DNA of 64,000 nucleotides from Sequoia sempervirens (Eukaryota; Streptophyta; Pinopsida; Cupressales; Cupressaceae). The translations under genes were made by a program, and so were the position numbers. Below are positions 35,700-46,280 of this stretch, one piece after another (positions within the stretch are counted from its first letter, which is position 1; every line of letters starts with the position of its first letter). The notes under the pieces were generated by a model, which saw only the letters and a list, made by a program, of their open reading frames with translations, did not search any database and was not told where the DNA came from. The stretch spans positions 153,995,797 to 154,059,796 of the forward strand of contig VDFB02047230.1 in the NCBI GenBank assembly GCA_007258455.2. The letters run 5' to 3'.

Positions 35700-36285
35700 C
35701 ATGTGAGAGTTCTTGGGGGATACCTCCCTGCAAGCCTGTGGCCTGTAGAGCACTTCCTTTGAGCTTCCTCCATGTGAGAGATCTTGGGGGTCACTCCCTA
35801 TTGGGCCTGCGGGTCTATAGGGTGCTTTCTTTGGGGTTTCCTTCATGTGAGAGATCTTGGAGGATGCCTTCCTTGCAGGTCTGTAGGTCTACGGGTCTGT
35901 ACGACACTTTCTTAGCTTCTTCCATGTGAGAGATCTTGGGGAATGCCTCCCTACAGGTTTGTGGGTCTGTAGGGAACCTTTTTGGGTTTCCTTCATGTGA
36001 GAGATCTTGGAAGACACCTTCCTTATAGGTTTGTGGGTTTGTAAGGTACTTTCTCAACTTCCTTCATGTGAGAAATCTTGGGGGATGCCTCCTTGCAGGT
36101 CTACAGGTCTGTAAGGAACTTTTTTGGGTTTCCTTCATGCGAGAGATCTTGGAGGACACCTTCCTTACAGGTCTACAGGCCTATAAGGAACTTACTTCTT
36201 GAGAATTCCTTTATGTGAGAGATCTTGGGGGTTGCCTCCTTGCAGGTTTATGGGCCTGTAAGACGCTTTCATTCTTTAGCTTCAT
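35700..36285 (+). repeat. Minisatellite, about 8 copies of a 71-80-bp unit
   Basis: CATGTGAGAGATCTTGG marks unit starts at 35700, 35771, 35843, 35923, 35994, 36065, 36136 and 36212. Each unit continues with GGATGCCTCC(C/T)TGCAGGT, CTGTAGGTCTGTA and a TTTCTT-rich tail. Element A has a single unit at about 42487, so this is a B-specific expansion just upstream of the polypurine tract. Confidence 0.92.
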
Positions 36286-36452
36286 AGTTCTGCGAGGCTA
36301 TGAAGTCCTTTGCTTGTCCTACACTCTTGAGTTCGCCAGATCACAGTCTGCTTCCTTGATGATTCAGGTATACATTTCTAACCATACTACCTTTTTGATC
36401 TACTTTACTGAAGCACTCATCAGTATTCGTGCTTGCTAAAGTGGGAGAAAAA

Positions 36453-38527
36453 TATATAGGAGCAAATTTGCACCCCTTATGCAAGTTCCCCTTTTACACT
36501 TCCTCACCTTATAAAACCAAATTCGAAGGAAAAATTCCACATCAACCCATTGCTTTCGTTCCACTTGGAATCTTTTTTTTGTGTTAGTAGAAGAATAACT
36601 GTTGGGGATGCCCGCGTGGTGTGCAGACATCCGCGAGGGCGCACATATGTCCTTGATGGATTCATGTGTTTGAAGTTGGTAGAGACGTTACAGTTCCCAT
36701 TGGGAGCGAATTGTAATGTCCCTCTTCGACCAACAGACTCAAAAACACCTTATTCTTGCTCATTCTTCCTTTAAATTTACTCATTCTCATTCCACGTCAT
36801 CCTTTAAGCATTTAGTCCATTCTCTTGCAATCCCTTCATAATCTCTTCACAAACTCTTGCATCCTCTAGCAATTTCTCAAGCACTTTTAGTAGCACTTTA
36901 GCACTCCATAGCAGTAGCAACAACACTCCATCAACTCCATAGAGCAAGTGTGGAACAAACCATTGCAATAGAGGCTTGTGTCCTCTCTTTTCTCCTCCAT
37001 TAGGGTATGTGCAGGATCATCATGGAAAAACAAACCCTTAAGTAGAGAAAAATTTAGAAAAAATAGAGTTAGGCAACTTGATGTAAAAATATGAATAAGT
37101 TATCTATATTATTTCAAAAATATGTAAGAATAGAATTTGTAGAAAATTGAATATAGTTTCTAAAGTACTAGTTTTTTTTTTTTTTTAAATCTATTTGGTG
37201 AAAATTTGAAATTTCAATGCAGTAGTACTTAAATTTTAGGGAAAAAATAAGTAGGTGTCTATCTGACCACCCTAACCACAATAAAATGATAATATTTTTT
37301 CATAAGATTTTAGATATAAGTAGATGACTCATGTCCCGATGTGTTGCATATTTTTTTGTAATTTTTTTCCAAGCAAATAATTAATTATGAATTTTTTATT
37401 ACAACTTTTTAAAAATATAAAAACTCGTATGTTTGACCACCTTAACTTGGTCAAAACTTGATGAAATTCATTTTTTTTTAATCCTATAGTATGTGAAGCA
37501 TAGAATGTGATGCATGTTTCAGATTCAAAAAATGTGATACCATTTGAAAGTTACAGATGTTTTTCAATCAGCCTATTAATTAGGACTTTAGTCGTAATTC
37601 AAATAGAAAATGAATAATAATAATTTATTAAATTCAAAGTAAAACATAATTTATATTGGTGGAAATTTGAGAATCTTCTTTAAAAACCCTTTTCATTTCA
37701 TCAATTTTGGGTAAAAAAATCATCAACCACATACCCTACACACCCATCATATTGCCACTTTTTGGCTCGTCATGATCTTGCACATACCTATTAGCTAGTG
37801 AGCTCTTGGTGGAGGTGGTAAGAATTTTCACTCCTCTCCTCTATGATTTGATTGAGTAGCATTTTACTATTTTGTAGTGTAATTGTGTTCTTTACTTTCT
37901 TTCCTTCTTGATCATATATTTCTCCATCGTTGCAATCTTAGCTATTCGTGGAGGTGGAAACACCAAAACGAGGGTTTGACTGAGGCAGGCCCCTATACAG
38001 CCCCCAACAATTTTCCCTCTTTCATATGTGTAGATGGATGTGCATTTGGAGCTAGCTAGAAAATGAGTACCTTTGTGAGATCATTCTTGTCACCTTAACC
38101 CTCATATATTTACTTTATCATATTCATTCGTAACTTTCCTACTTCATAGCTCTATTTTGTCCCTTTGGAAGTAACTAGCTAGTCCGTCAGCTTATTTTAT
38201 AGTGGTTCATACTGTCTTGTTGGTCCTTTGATCATACAGACGCTAGCACACCTAAGAGATGCCAACATGTCACGTTGTCCTCTTAGAATTGCGCTTTCAT
38301 CCTCAGGCAGAGAGCTACCTGAGGTACAGTGTTGAACCTGAAAATTGGCTCGCCTAGCCCCATCCTGGATTTTGAATCTGCAGGGTGATTGAAGGGCCTT
38401 ATAGTTCTCATCATTCTTGTCCCTTATTTCGAAACATCCCCTCAGAGTGAGATAAGTTAGGGCAGCCTTCCACTCTTGGCTCTCCATGACTTGGGGCCTT
38501 AAACGTGGTTGGTCCCCCTCTCTCACA
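36453..38527 (+). repeat. 3' LTR of element B, interrupted
   Basis: Preceded by the polypurine tract AAAGTGGGAGAAAAA. Matches 31110-32379 on both sides of the 788-bp insertion E and ends CTCTCTCACA. Confidence 0.88.
37003..37790. mobile_element. Harbinger-like MITE (E) in the B 3' LTR
   Basis: 788 bp with ends GGGTATGTGCAGGATCAT and the complement of TAGGTATGTGCAAGATCAT, flanked by TTA at 37000-37002 and 37791-37793. The 5' LTR has a single TTA in TCCATTAGCTAG, the empty site. A 3-bp TTA/TAA duplication is the PIF/Harbinger signature. AT-rich and non-coding, so non-autonomous. Confidence 0.82.
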
Positions 38528-39036
38528 GCTAAATAAAATAATCTATTTCAAGATGGTATATTTTTTTTCTATTTTCTAAAAGATAAATATTTAATATGAA
38601 AGTTGACATCCAAAGGAAACAATTGTTTTTTGATTCATGCACATTTTAATATTTATTTAAAATTTTGTATTTATCAAAATTGGAAAAAAAATATCCATGC
38701 ACGAAAGCTTCAATTTATAAATACACAAAAAAATTGAAAGAAAAAAACAAAATTTACTATAAAAAGTTTGACGTCTCATGCAACTTCATTTTTCAGCATT
38801 TTATTAGCAACTAAATTATAGTGTTAATTTATTAAAAGCTAGTTTAAAATAATTTTTTAATTTTTTTTAAAAAATATAAACATAAAATATACTAAAAAAT
38901 ACATATTTTACTAGTTTACATCATTTCAAAATTCAAAACATATCTGCCACTTTTTAGTGATTCAAGTTTAAAAGTTGGATCAGTGTTGGTTGTTTCCTTT
39001 ATAAAGTGTGACATAGCTTTGTGCTTTTACCCAGAA

Positions 39037-40330
39037 GCACTCTCGAGGTTCCTCTTCTTCCTATTCCACTATCCAGCTTGACGCTTCTTCTCACCTTGTT
39101 GTGGCACCATCAAATTCTACTTTGCATTTGCAAGAGAATCCTATGGTGCCCACTTAGCAAAAACTCAAGCATCCTACATTTGAGCTTCCTATTCTGCCCA
39201 TAGAGCCTAGGCCCATTCGATATGGTAGAAGGAAGGGTCCTCACAGTGAATCCTCTATGTCTTGGCCTCGACAGCCTCCCATTGCTCCTACTCCTAAAGT
39301 AATGAATGGGAAGAGGCCCGCCATCGAGGCGCTAAAGTTGACTCCCCCTTTGTCTCTCAACCTCTTCCTCCTACTCCTGTTCAAGAGTCTGTCCCCTCCA
39401 TAAAAGGCAGTTGTGATGGACACCCCTCTGTCTAAGTAGGAGCCTTCTACCCCATCCCAACACTTTGCCTCTAGCTCGAAGAGTTGCAAAAACTACCTTA
39501 TGCACAAGCACAAGTGCCGATGAAAGGCTCTGGTGATTGAGAAGGTTGCTTTACAAAGAAAGAGGAGTTAACCACCCCTATTTTAGGGCCTCCTGTTGTG
39601 TCCTCATCTCTCCTCCCCTTTGATTTCGTTCAATTGAATCTAGTTCTGCTTCTCGTTCCTATTGTGAGCGTGAGTGTACCTGACCCTAAAAAGGTGGAAG
39701 TGTTTATCGCTCCTTCGATTAAGCTACCCCTCTTGATGTCCCTTCCAGACATCCTGCCATTCCTAAAGCCTATGGACATTCTGAATACCTCAGTGTTTGT
39801 CGTAGTTTTCTCCTCCTCTTCCATGCCTCTTTCCTTTTCTATGGGGAGTTCACATCCTCCAATGAAGTAGAAAGCAGCTCAATTTTTCCTTTTAGTAATG
39901 GAGGGCATAAGAGGAGCCCACCTTCTTCAAAGGGTGGTCCTATGCTAGCTTGTATTGTCTTGGTGACAGAGTAAGTTCTGGCTTCCCTTGAATTTGTCAC
40001 CATTCCTAAGTCACTCAATAAGCCTAGCGGTGAATCTCAAGCGCCATCTTCCCCATTTGTTGAGGTACCACATGGAACTCCCATGAAGTGCATGTTTAAC
40101 TCTCTGGATGAGGTCCTGACCTTGTCAGCAATCTTCATGAAATTGCTGACCATAGCTCCACAAGAGTAGAGTGGAGAAGACCTTGCAGGGCCTTCTTCCT
40201 TGGCCCTTATTGTGGGAGGGTAAAAATCTCCTCCCCTTAATATTCCACCACTTTAGGCTCATCTCCTTCCCCTTATAATGATCTAGATTGGGAAGCAGAC
40301 AACCTCTTAGTCAATGACTGTTAGGGGGAG
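39037..40330 (+). pseudogene. Element A Pro/Ser-rich frame (broken)
   Basis: Same region as 33350-34635 of B, resuming after insertion C. Readable pieces are FELPILPIEPRPIRYGRRKG, PRQPPIAPTPKVMNGKRPAI, a Ser-rich middle (open at 39598-39870) and TPMKCMFNSLDEVLTLSAIF near 40080-40140. More frameshifts and stops than in B. No reverse transcriptase follows. Confidence 0.55.
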
Positions 40331-40888
40331 GCCTCTTCTTTACCTTTCTAGATTAGGTGTGTGTTTGTTGTGATGTGTTCCCCCATGCTCACGTTACGTG
40401 TTCCTAGATGACCCTTGTCACCTTGTAGGTGCTTGGATACAAGAGTGATTATGTGTTGTAAAACTTCTATTTGTAGCATCATTCTTCCTCTATTATGTGC
40501 CTTGATTTTTGGAAAATTGGGGACGATGCAAAGTGTTGGGGGCATTTAGGCTTCCCTTCCATGTTGACCCAATTTTTTTATTTTTTACGTTTTCTCTTCT
40601 CGTGCATTCTTCATATAGTCTGATATAGTAGGGGGTTGATTATAGTTCATTCATATACTATTACTATACTTATATATATATATATGAGCAACTCTAACCT
40701 TGAAATATTAGGTCGCCCTTGTGTCCTTTTTCTGTGATGTCATTGTTTCTTTTTCCAGTCTTGTCATCTTTCTCTCTTCTTTTCTTGAGGTTTGATGTTG
40801 TGGTGCCTATGTGTTTTCCCTCGTGTGTGCGATAACATCACCATGCTGATATCTCGCTATGTCCTATAGGCCACAACATCACTTTTTT
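40331..40888 (+). other. Element A 3' non-coding interior
   Basis: Matches 34640-35210 of B (GGGGAGGCCTCTTCTTTA; TTGGGGACGATGCAAAGTGT). Short TA repeat at 40671-40685. No coding. Confidence 0.65.
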
Positions 40889-41872
40889 GGCTGATCCCAC
40901 AAAGCTGGTTTACAGTTTTTGGGAAGAACTGATTTTTGCTGAAATCACATATTTTTAGAAAATATAATGATTTAAGCCTTAAAAGGTTCCATTTATAGAA
41001 TTCCAATTGAAGAGGGTTTGATCAAACTACCTTAAATCAAACCCCCTTGGATAGAACCCCGCTATTTTTAAACCATACCTATAATAGAGTCTCCTTTACA
41101 CCTATCAAAATGCTGATAAAAAACCACTTTTGATTTACCTTTTGGGGGATCAAATGAATTCATTTAAAATTTATTTTGTAAGTATGTAGTCCTTATTATA
41201 AGCTTCCCAAAAGTATAATTTTAAATAAATTTAATTTTATTATTATATTTATTTTTTATTTCTCATGAATGTAGGTTTTTCATCGAAAATCAAGCTCTTT
41301 GTTCTACACACATGTGAAAAAATAGCGATTATTAAAAAATATATATATATATATTAGTGCACCAAATATTGAAGTTCTTGATCCAACAAAGAAAAATAAA
41401 AATAAATTTTGATACATACAAAAAAGTTACACGATTATACCGTATATGTCTAATTATAATTGGTTTGAATTTGAAACTTGACTAAAGAAAAAAAAATATC
41501 AATAAAAAACTATCTAACCAAGTGGAAGCACTAGATATTAGTTACAAATCTAAATTCAAAGAATTAGAATTTTATCCTTCATGGAAAAATAGTTATGCAT
41601 TATACGGTGAGCGTCACTCCTTAAAATGTTGTTTTCTGAAAAAAACTAGTTTTCGAGGAGATGGAAAAAGAAGTGCAATCTGATTCTAAAAATTTTGAAA
41701 AAAATATATTTAGAATATATAGAAAAAATGTCACAAAACTCTAGTTTGCATCATCTTCAAATTCCTCACGGTTTAGTTGCTATAGGTGCCCGAAAGTGAA
41801 AATTTAGTTAAAAATAATAATTTTAGTATCTAGTTTGGCCAAAAATTGTAAACCACTATTGTGGGATCACCC
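40889..41872. mobile_element. TIR element D in A
   Basis: 984 bp with ends GGCTGATCCCACAAAGCTGG and the complement of GGGTGATCCCACAATAGTGG, with inverted similarity of about 31 bp through GGTTTACA(G/A)TTTTTGG. Flanked by TTT on both sides (40886-40888, 41873-41875). Element B lacks it at the matching place near 35190. Non-coding MITE with a 3-bp duplication, similar in size to C and E. Confidence 0.78.
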
Positions 41873-42806
41873 TTTCCTTGCTTGCTTTTCTCTCCTTAAG
41901 ATGTGTGCCTCTGCATTCACCATGCACCACCCTAAGGGAGGCTGCCATGCCAACTTTTATTTTCAGAAAATGCATTTGTTTCCAACGAGTCTTTTCTCAA
42001 AAATCTTTGCAAGCCTTTTTTCAAAAATCACATTCTCAACTTGGACCCCTAGCAGAACGTGTTACCTTCGTCATGGGTTTGCAAAGAAAGAAATTTAAGA
42101 ACTTTCCTAAGAGGAGGGAGAAAATTTTCCTATGGGAGAAGCCTTGACATTTCCCTTATGAGGGCGCATTTTCTTCGTTTCAAATTCCTTGATGAAGTGA
42201 ACATCTTTCAAAAGGATTCCTCAGTGTTGAATTGATTTGTGAAAAATATTCTTTCGAACAACATGTCCCTGGAGTGGACCCCTCTTCCTTTGAAGGATTC
42301 CTAAGGGAGCCCTTTGAAAGCCTTTCGACTTATTGACTGTCTACATGATTGTCTATTTGCTTGCCTGCATGGATGCTTTGTGTTTTTTGACATGTTTTAT
42401 CTATGGATTAACATGTTGTTTTGCAGGTGTGCCTATGAAGCCGCTTTCCAGTTCGACTTTGTGGATTTCCCTTATATTGGGCTTCCTTCATGAGAGAGTA
42501 CTTGGGATATGCCTTCTTGTATGTTTGCAAGCTTGCGAGGTGCTCACATCCTGTGGGATTTGTCCATCGTTGGTCTGAGGGCCTTCGATGTACTTTGTGT
42601 AGCTTCATAGTTTTGCGGAGATATGGATTTCTTTTGTTCGAAACTCCTCAGGAGAGAGTACCTGTGGAGTCCTTTTCCTGCCCTACGCTTTTGAGTTCTC
42701 TAGATCACGGTATATTTCCTCAACGATTGGGGTATACATCTCTATCTCTTTGATCTACTTTACTGAACGCTCATCGATATTCATGCTCACTAAAGTGGGG
42801 GGAAAA
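41873..42806 (+). other. Element A 3' interior to polypurine tract
   Basis: Matches 35200-36452 of B but with one unit of the 71-80-bp repeat instead of eight. Ends with AAAGTGGGGGGAAAA (42792-42806), the polypurine tract beside the 3' LTR. Confidence 0.7.
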
Positions 42807-44109
42807 TGTATAGGAGTGAATTTGCACCCCTTGTGTAAATTCCCCTTTCACATTACCTCACCTTATAAATCAAATCCGAAGGAGAAATTCCACATCACCC
42901 ATCTAGAATGTATCCACTTGGCATGTGTTTTGTGTGTTGGTAGGGAAATTTTCGTTAGGGACACGAGTGCGGTGCGCGAACATCTGCATGACATGTTGCC
43001 ATCCCTGACAGATTCCAACGTCCAGAGTCCATAGGGACATTACACACCTAATTAGGGTTGAATTTTAATGCTTTTGTATGATTAACCAACCCAAAAAATA
43101 ACTCCCTTCTTCCATTTTGGCCTTCAAATTAATTCATGTCACTTTCACTTCAAATATTTTCACATCTTCTTGGCATCTTTTCACAACTTCTTCAGATTCT
43201 CAAGCAAATTCTTTAGCATTCTAGCACTACTCAACTTGAGCATTGTAACTACTTGACACTTCATCAACTCCACATTGTAAGTGTGAGGCCACCATAGAAG
43301 TTGTGAGCTTGGAGTCTTGTGAGACCTCTCTTCACCATGATTGCGACAGTGGTGACTTTGCCAAGTTTGTTGCTTGCATTCTCCCTTCACTAGCCTTGAG
43401 AGCCTTTGGGTGGAGGTGGTAATGCTTCATTCCTCTCCTTTGTGATTTGATAGAGTAGTTTAGTCTTTGTAGTGTTCATTGTAGTACTTTCTATCTTCTT
43501 TATTGCATATTCTACTTTGTTGTTTTCTGATTGTTTGTGGAGGTGGAAACACCAAAGTGGGGGTTTGACTAAGGCAAACCCCTATACACCCCCAACAATT
43601 TTCCCCTTCTTGCTTGTGTATAGGTGAACGTGTGTGTGGAGATCGTTGGCGAAAGTTGGCATTTTAGTACTTAGTTGGTTTTCATCACCCTTGTGTTCAT
43701 CTATTTACTTTATCATTTCCACACTTACTTTCTATATTTTATTATTATGCCTTTTTCGTTAAAATAATTTAACTAGATTGTAAAGTAGGTTTCTAGTTTT
43801 TCTATTGTACTTTATGTTTTTTGGCCATACTAACACCAACACGCTAGAGAGATGCCAGTGCACCGCACTGTCCTCCCAGACCTGCATTGTTTCCCTTGAA
43901 CATAGAGTTGTTTAAGATACAGTTTGGACTCCAAAAACTAACTTGTCTAGCCCCAAGTAGAATTTTGGGTCTATAAAGTGACAAAAGTACTTTAGAGTTC
44001 TCTTCATTCTCGATCCTCATCCCTTTAGAGCGAGGTAAGTTAGGGAAGCCCTTTGCTTTCGACTCTTTATGACCTGGAGCCTTGACGTGGTTGGTCCCCC
44101 TCTCTTACA
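42807..44109 (+). repeat. 3' LTR of element A
   Basis: Begins TGTATAGGAGTGAATTTGC and ends CTCTCTTACA, followed by the target duplication TTATC. The shared LTR block is at 43540. Confidence 0.9.
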
Positions 44110-44330
44110 TTATCATAGAGTTAAGGAGTGAGAAGCAATTGGTAAAAAATAACAAGAGGCCAAAAATATCTTAAACTAAACCAAATGTGTGAGAGAGTAT
44201 CACTCCACCATATGAATTGATTGGTACATGAGGCCAATGAATGCTTGCAGAAGGTGGAAATATTGTAGCAACATCAAGATAAAATGTGTTATTGCTCCCA
44301 TCTTTCTAAGTCTATATCTTAATATTGATA

Positions 44331-46265
44331 AATTTTTTTTTGATAAGGTAAGCAAGGTTTTGAAAGGACCAATAATCTTTTATAGAGCTAAGAAAAGGAC
44401 ACTTCCAAATAGTAAAGTATCAAACTTTTCCAAAAAAACAAAGAAACAACACCAGCGGAAACAAAATAGTAACACAACAAAAAAACAAACAACACCTGGT
44501 CACTAGATAACCAGGAGTGACAAAACACATAAAACCAACAATAGTCTAAAGAAAAAGAAAGACTAACAACCCATTCTTGGCACAAAAACCAGGAGCAACA
44601 AAACACTTAGGACAAACAATAGTCCTAAGTCAAGGTCAAAGACATAAGAAAGGCCTTGAGCCAAGAAACAACCCACCACATAGCAAACCCTAAAAACTAC
44701 CTAAAACAACCAGGCCACAAACCACCTCCAACAGCTGGATTGTAATAGACCTTCAGCTCAAATTAGACAAAATCGAGCCTAACAGATTCCTACCAAAAGA
44801 GAGGTAAGAATCACAAATTGCTATAGAGATACATTCTTCAAATTGCACTAACCAACCAGACACCAACCTTGAAACCACCTCAAAAGGATGGGGCTCCGCT
44901 CTATAGGAGAGGAAGAAGTGGGGACCAAAACTACCAAAGAAACCTCCCTCCAAAGCAAGCACACTCCACCTTGAAAGGAACCATCAAAGGAGAGCAACAC
45001 TTCCCACCATTTCTACAACCTCCAACTCCACCTCAATAGGAGAGGAATCCACCTTAATAGGAGAAATATTCACCTCTATTGAATACAATGTATGTAGAAC
45101 ATGGTAGCAAGAAATAAATCTAGTAGAACAAGAAAACACCTCCTCCCAAGGAATCTAGACAGAAGAAACAAAGGGGCCATTCAAAGAAAGGGGTCATTTG
45201 AAGAAGATCACAACTTTCCACCAGATCCACAAACACCACCTCAAAAGGAAATGACTCCACTTTGATAGGAGTCACAAAATGAGGAAAAAGGAAGAACGTA
45301 AGAAAAAAACAAGTAGCAATAGTACTTATTAACCTTAGCCTCACCTAGGTTGTGAGGAAAAATAAGACATACAAAGGAGCTCTAAAACCAACCCCCATTG
45401 AACACACTTGTAACAAGGAACTAGCAACACAAATCCACCATCATAGACCAGTAGTCACCATTCCATTGAACATCTTAAACTAGGCTACCACATAGCTAGC
45501 ATCTTTCACAAACCTGCCTCGAAGGCAATAGAACACCAATCCCCATAAGGGGCTCAAACTAGATCCCATCAAGAAAGAGAGCAACTAGAGCAAAAAACCC
45601 TTGACCACACTCTCGAACACCACCCCTACCTCAAAAGGAGGGATATCCACCTCAATAAGAAGTTGAGAGGGCATGAAGAGAGAAGAAGCACTAGTGGATA
45701 GGGAAACAAAAAAATCCCTCAAAAGAAACCCAACCAAGCAGATCCAACAAAGGCAGAACAACCCAAGCACCAAAGCCCAACACCAAAACCGACAAGCCAC
45801 ATGAAGCATCCACAAAGGCAATCCAACCATGTACACAACAAAGGAGATGTACAAAGAAGCAACGCCTTTGAAACACCATCAACCACCAACACCACCAGGC
45901 ACCAAACACAAACAACCTCCACAAAGAGAAATGGACAACAAATTGCCCACCACAACCAACACAAAGAGACACCCAAGCTTCAGGAAGCAACCCATTAGCA
46001 AGGGAGTAGGGGCGAAGCTTCCCAGAAACATAAACCCCCACACCAACAGTAGGAGACACAAAAAAATCAATGTAAAGCACATCCAAACACATCAGAACAG
46101 TGACAACAACCTCCAAACTTGAAGCAACCTTTGTAGCAGAGACATCTGCCTCAGGGTCATCATCTCCCTCATCGCCAGCATCAAAGGATTTCAAAGATCT
46201 CCCTCTGCGCTCATTTTTGCCTGTTTGTGCCCGTTAAAGAGCCATCTGACCTATATTCAAGCTCT
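44331..46265 (-). mobile_element. Poly(A)-tailed non-LTR retroposon H
   Basis: Absent from copy 2 at 60955. Left side has poly-T (44333-44341) followed by GATAAGG, so on the minus strand it ends CCTTATCAAAAAAAA. Flanks ATTGATAAATTTTTT (44324-44338) and ATTGACAATTTTTTT (46266-46280) look like a target duplication of about 15 bp. This is the LINE/retroposon mode of insertion. The minus strand is GT-rich with open pieces at 46194-45691, 45854-45585, 45344-45120 and 44962-44753 but no endonuclease or reverse transcriptase. A motif of the type (D/E)-S/I-x-P-F/I-E-V recurs four times. It could be an internally deleted LINE or a processed transcript. Confidence 0.72.
45691..46194 (-). pseudogene. 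Retroposon H 5' open frame, unknown product
   Basis: 167 codons open on the minus strand. The N-terminal part is acidic and plausible as protein (KSFDAGDEGDDDPEADVSAT), preceded in frame by basic residues (GKNERRGRSL) and, further up, by an ATG with an early stop. The rest is Trp/Cys/Phe/Val-rich translation of GT-rich DNA and looks doubtful. It could be the start of a LINE ORF1 or a captured transcript. No domain is recognised. Confidence 0.3.
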
Positions 46266-46280
46266 ATTGACAATTTTTTT

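Larger units (their letters stand above)
31110..38527 (+). mobile_element. Gypsy-type LTR element B, same family as A
   Basis: LTRs are 31110-32379 (1,270 bp) and 36453-38527 (2,075 bp, or about 1,287 bp without insertion E). The 3' LTR start is mutated (TATATAGGAG). The interior, 32380-36452, is collinear with A's interior and likewise lacks RT and integrase. Flanks ACTAG and GCTAA match at only three of five positions, so the target duplication is poor. B sits inside TIR element C, which sits inside A, so B arrived after both. Confidence 0.85.
30637..39032. mobile_element. TIR element C, split by element B
   Basis: Ends are GAGTAAAAGCACAAAG and the complement of GGGTAAAAGCACAAAG, with inverted similarity continuing for about 40 bp (TGT(T/C)ACACTTT, CAACCAAC). 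It is flanked by AGAA at 30633-30636 and 39033-39036, and element B's uninterrupted interior at 33336-33347 (GAAGAGAAGCAA) is a paralogous empty site. Without B the element is 30637-31109 plus 38528-39032, about 0.98 kb, and non-coding. That is a MITE-like size, and its superfamily is not certain. Confidence 0.72.
28395..44109 (+). mobile_element. Gypsy-type LTR element A, 15.7 kb with nested insertions
   Basis: LTRs at 28395-29678 (1,284 bp) and 42807-44109 (1,303 bp) begin TGTATAGGAG and end CTCTTACA. The flanks are TTATC at 28390-28394 and 44110-44114, a perfect 5-bp duplication, and the duplicated locus has a single TTATC at 60731-60735, the empty site. The native interior is 29679-30636 plus 39037-42806, about 4.7 kb including element D. 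It shows a retropepsin-like domain and a Pro/Ser-rich frame. I find no reverse transcriptase, RNase H or integrase, so the element is presumably non-autonomous. Calling it gypsy rests on the protease type and LTR form. Confidence 0.88.

Noticed and set aside
35815..36057. Repetitive peptide (LSHEGNPK-type) on the minus strand at 35.8-36.1 kb
   Set aside because: It is a by-product of the 71-80-bp minisatellite; the frame changes where unit length varies.
35700..36285. CRISPR-like regularly spaced repeats
   Set aside because: The whole 71-80-bp unit is repeated, not short repeats with unique spacers, and this is eukaryotic transposon DNA.
44388..45344. Open frames on the minus strand in the 44.4-45.4 kb region as host genes
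   Set aside because: They are Phe/Val/Cys/Trp-rich translations of GT-rich retroposon DNA, with no domain, and the whole segment is an insertion absent from the duplicated locus.
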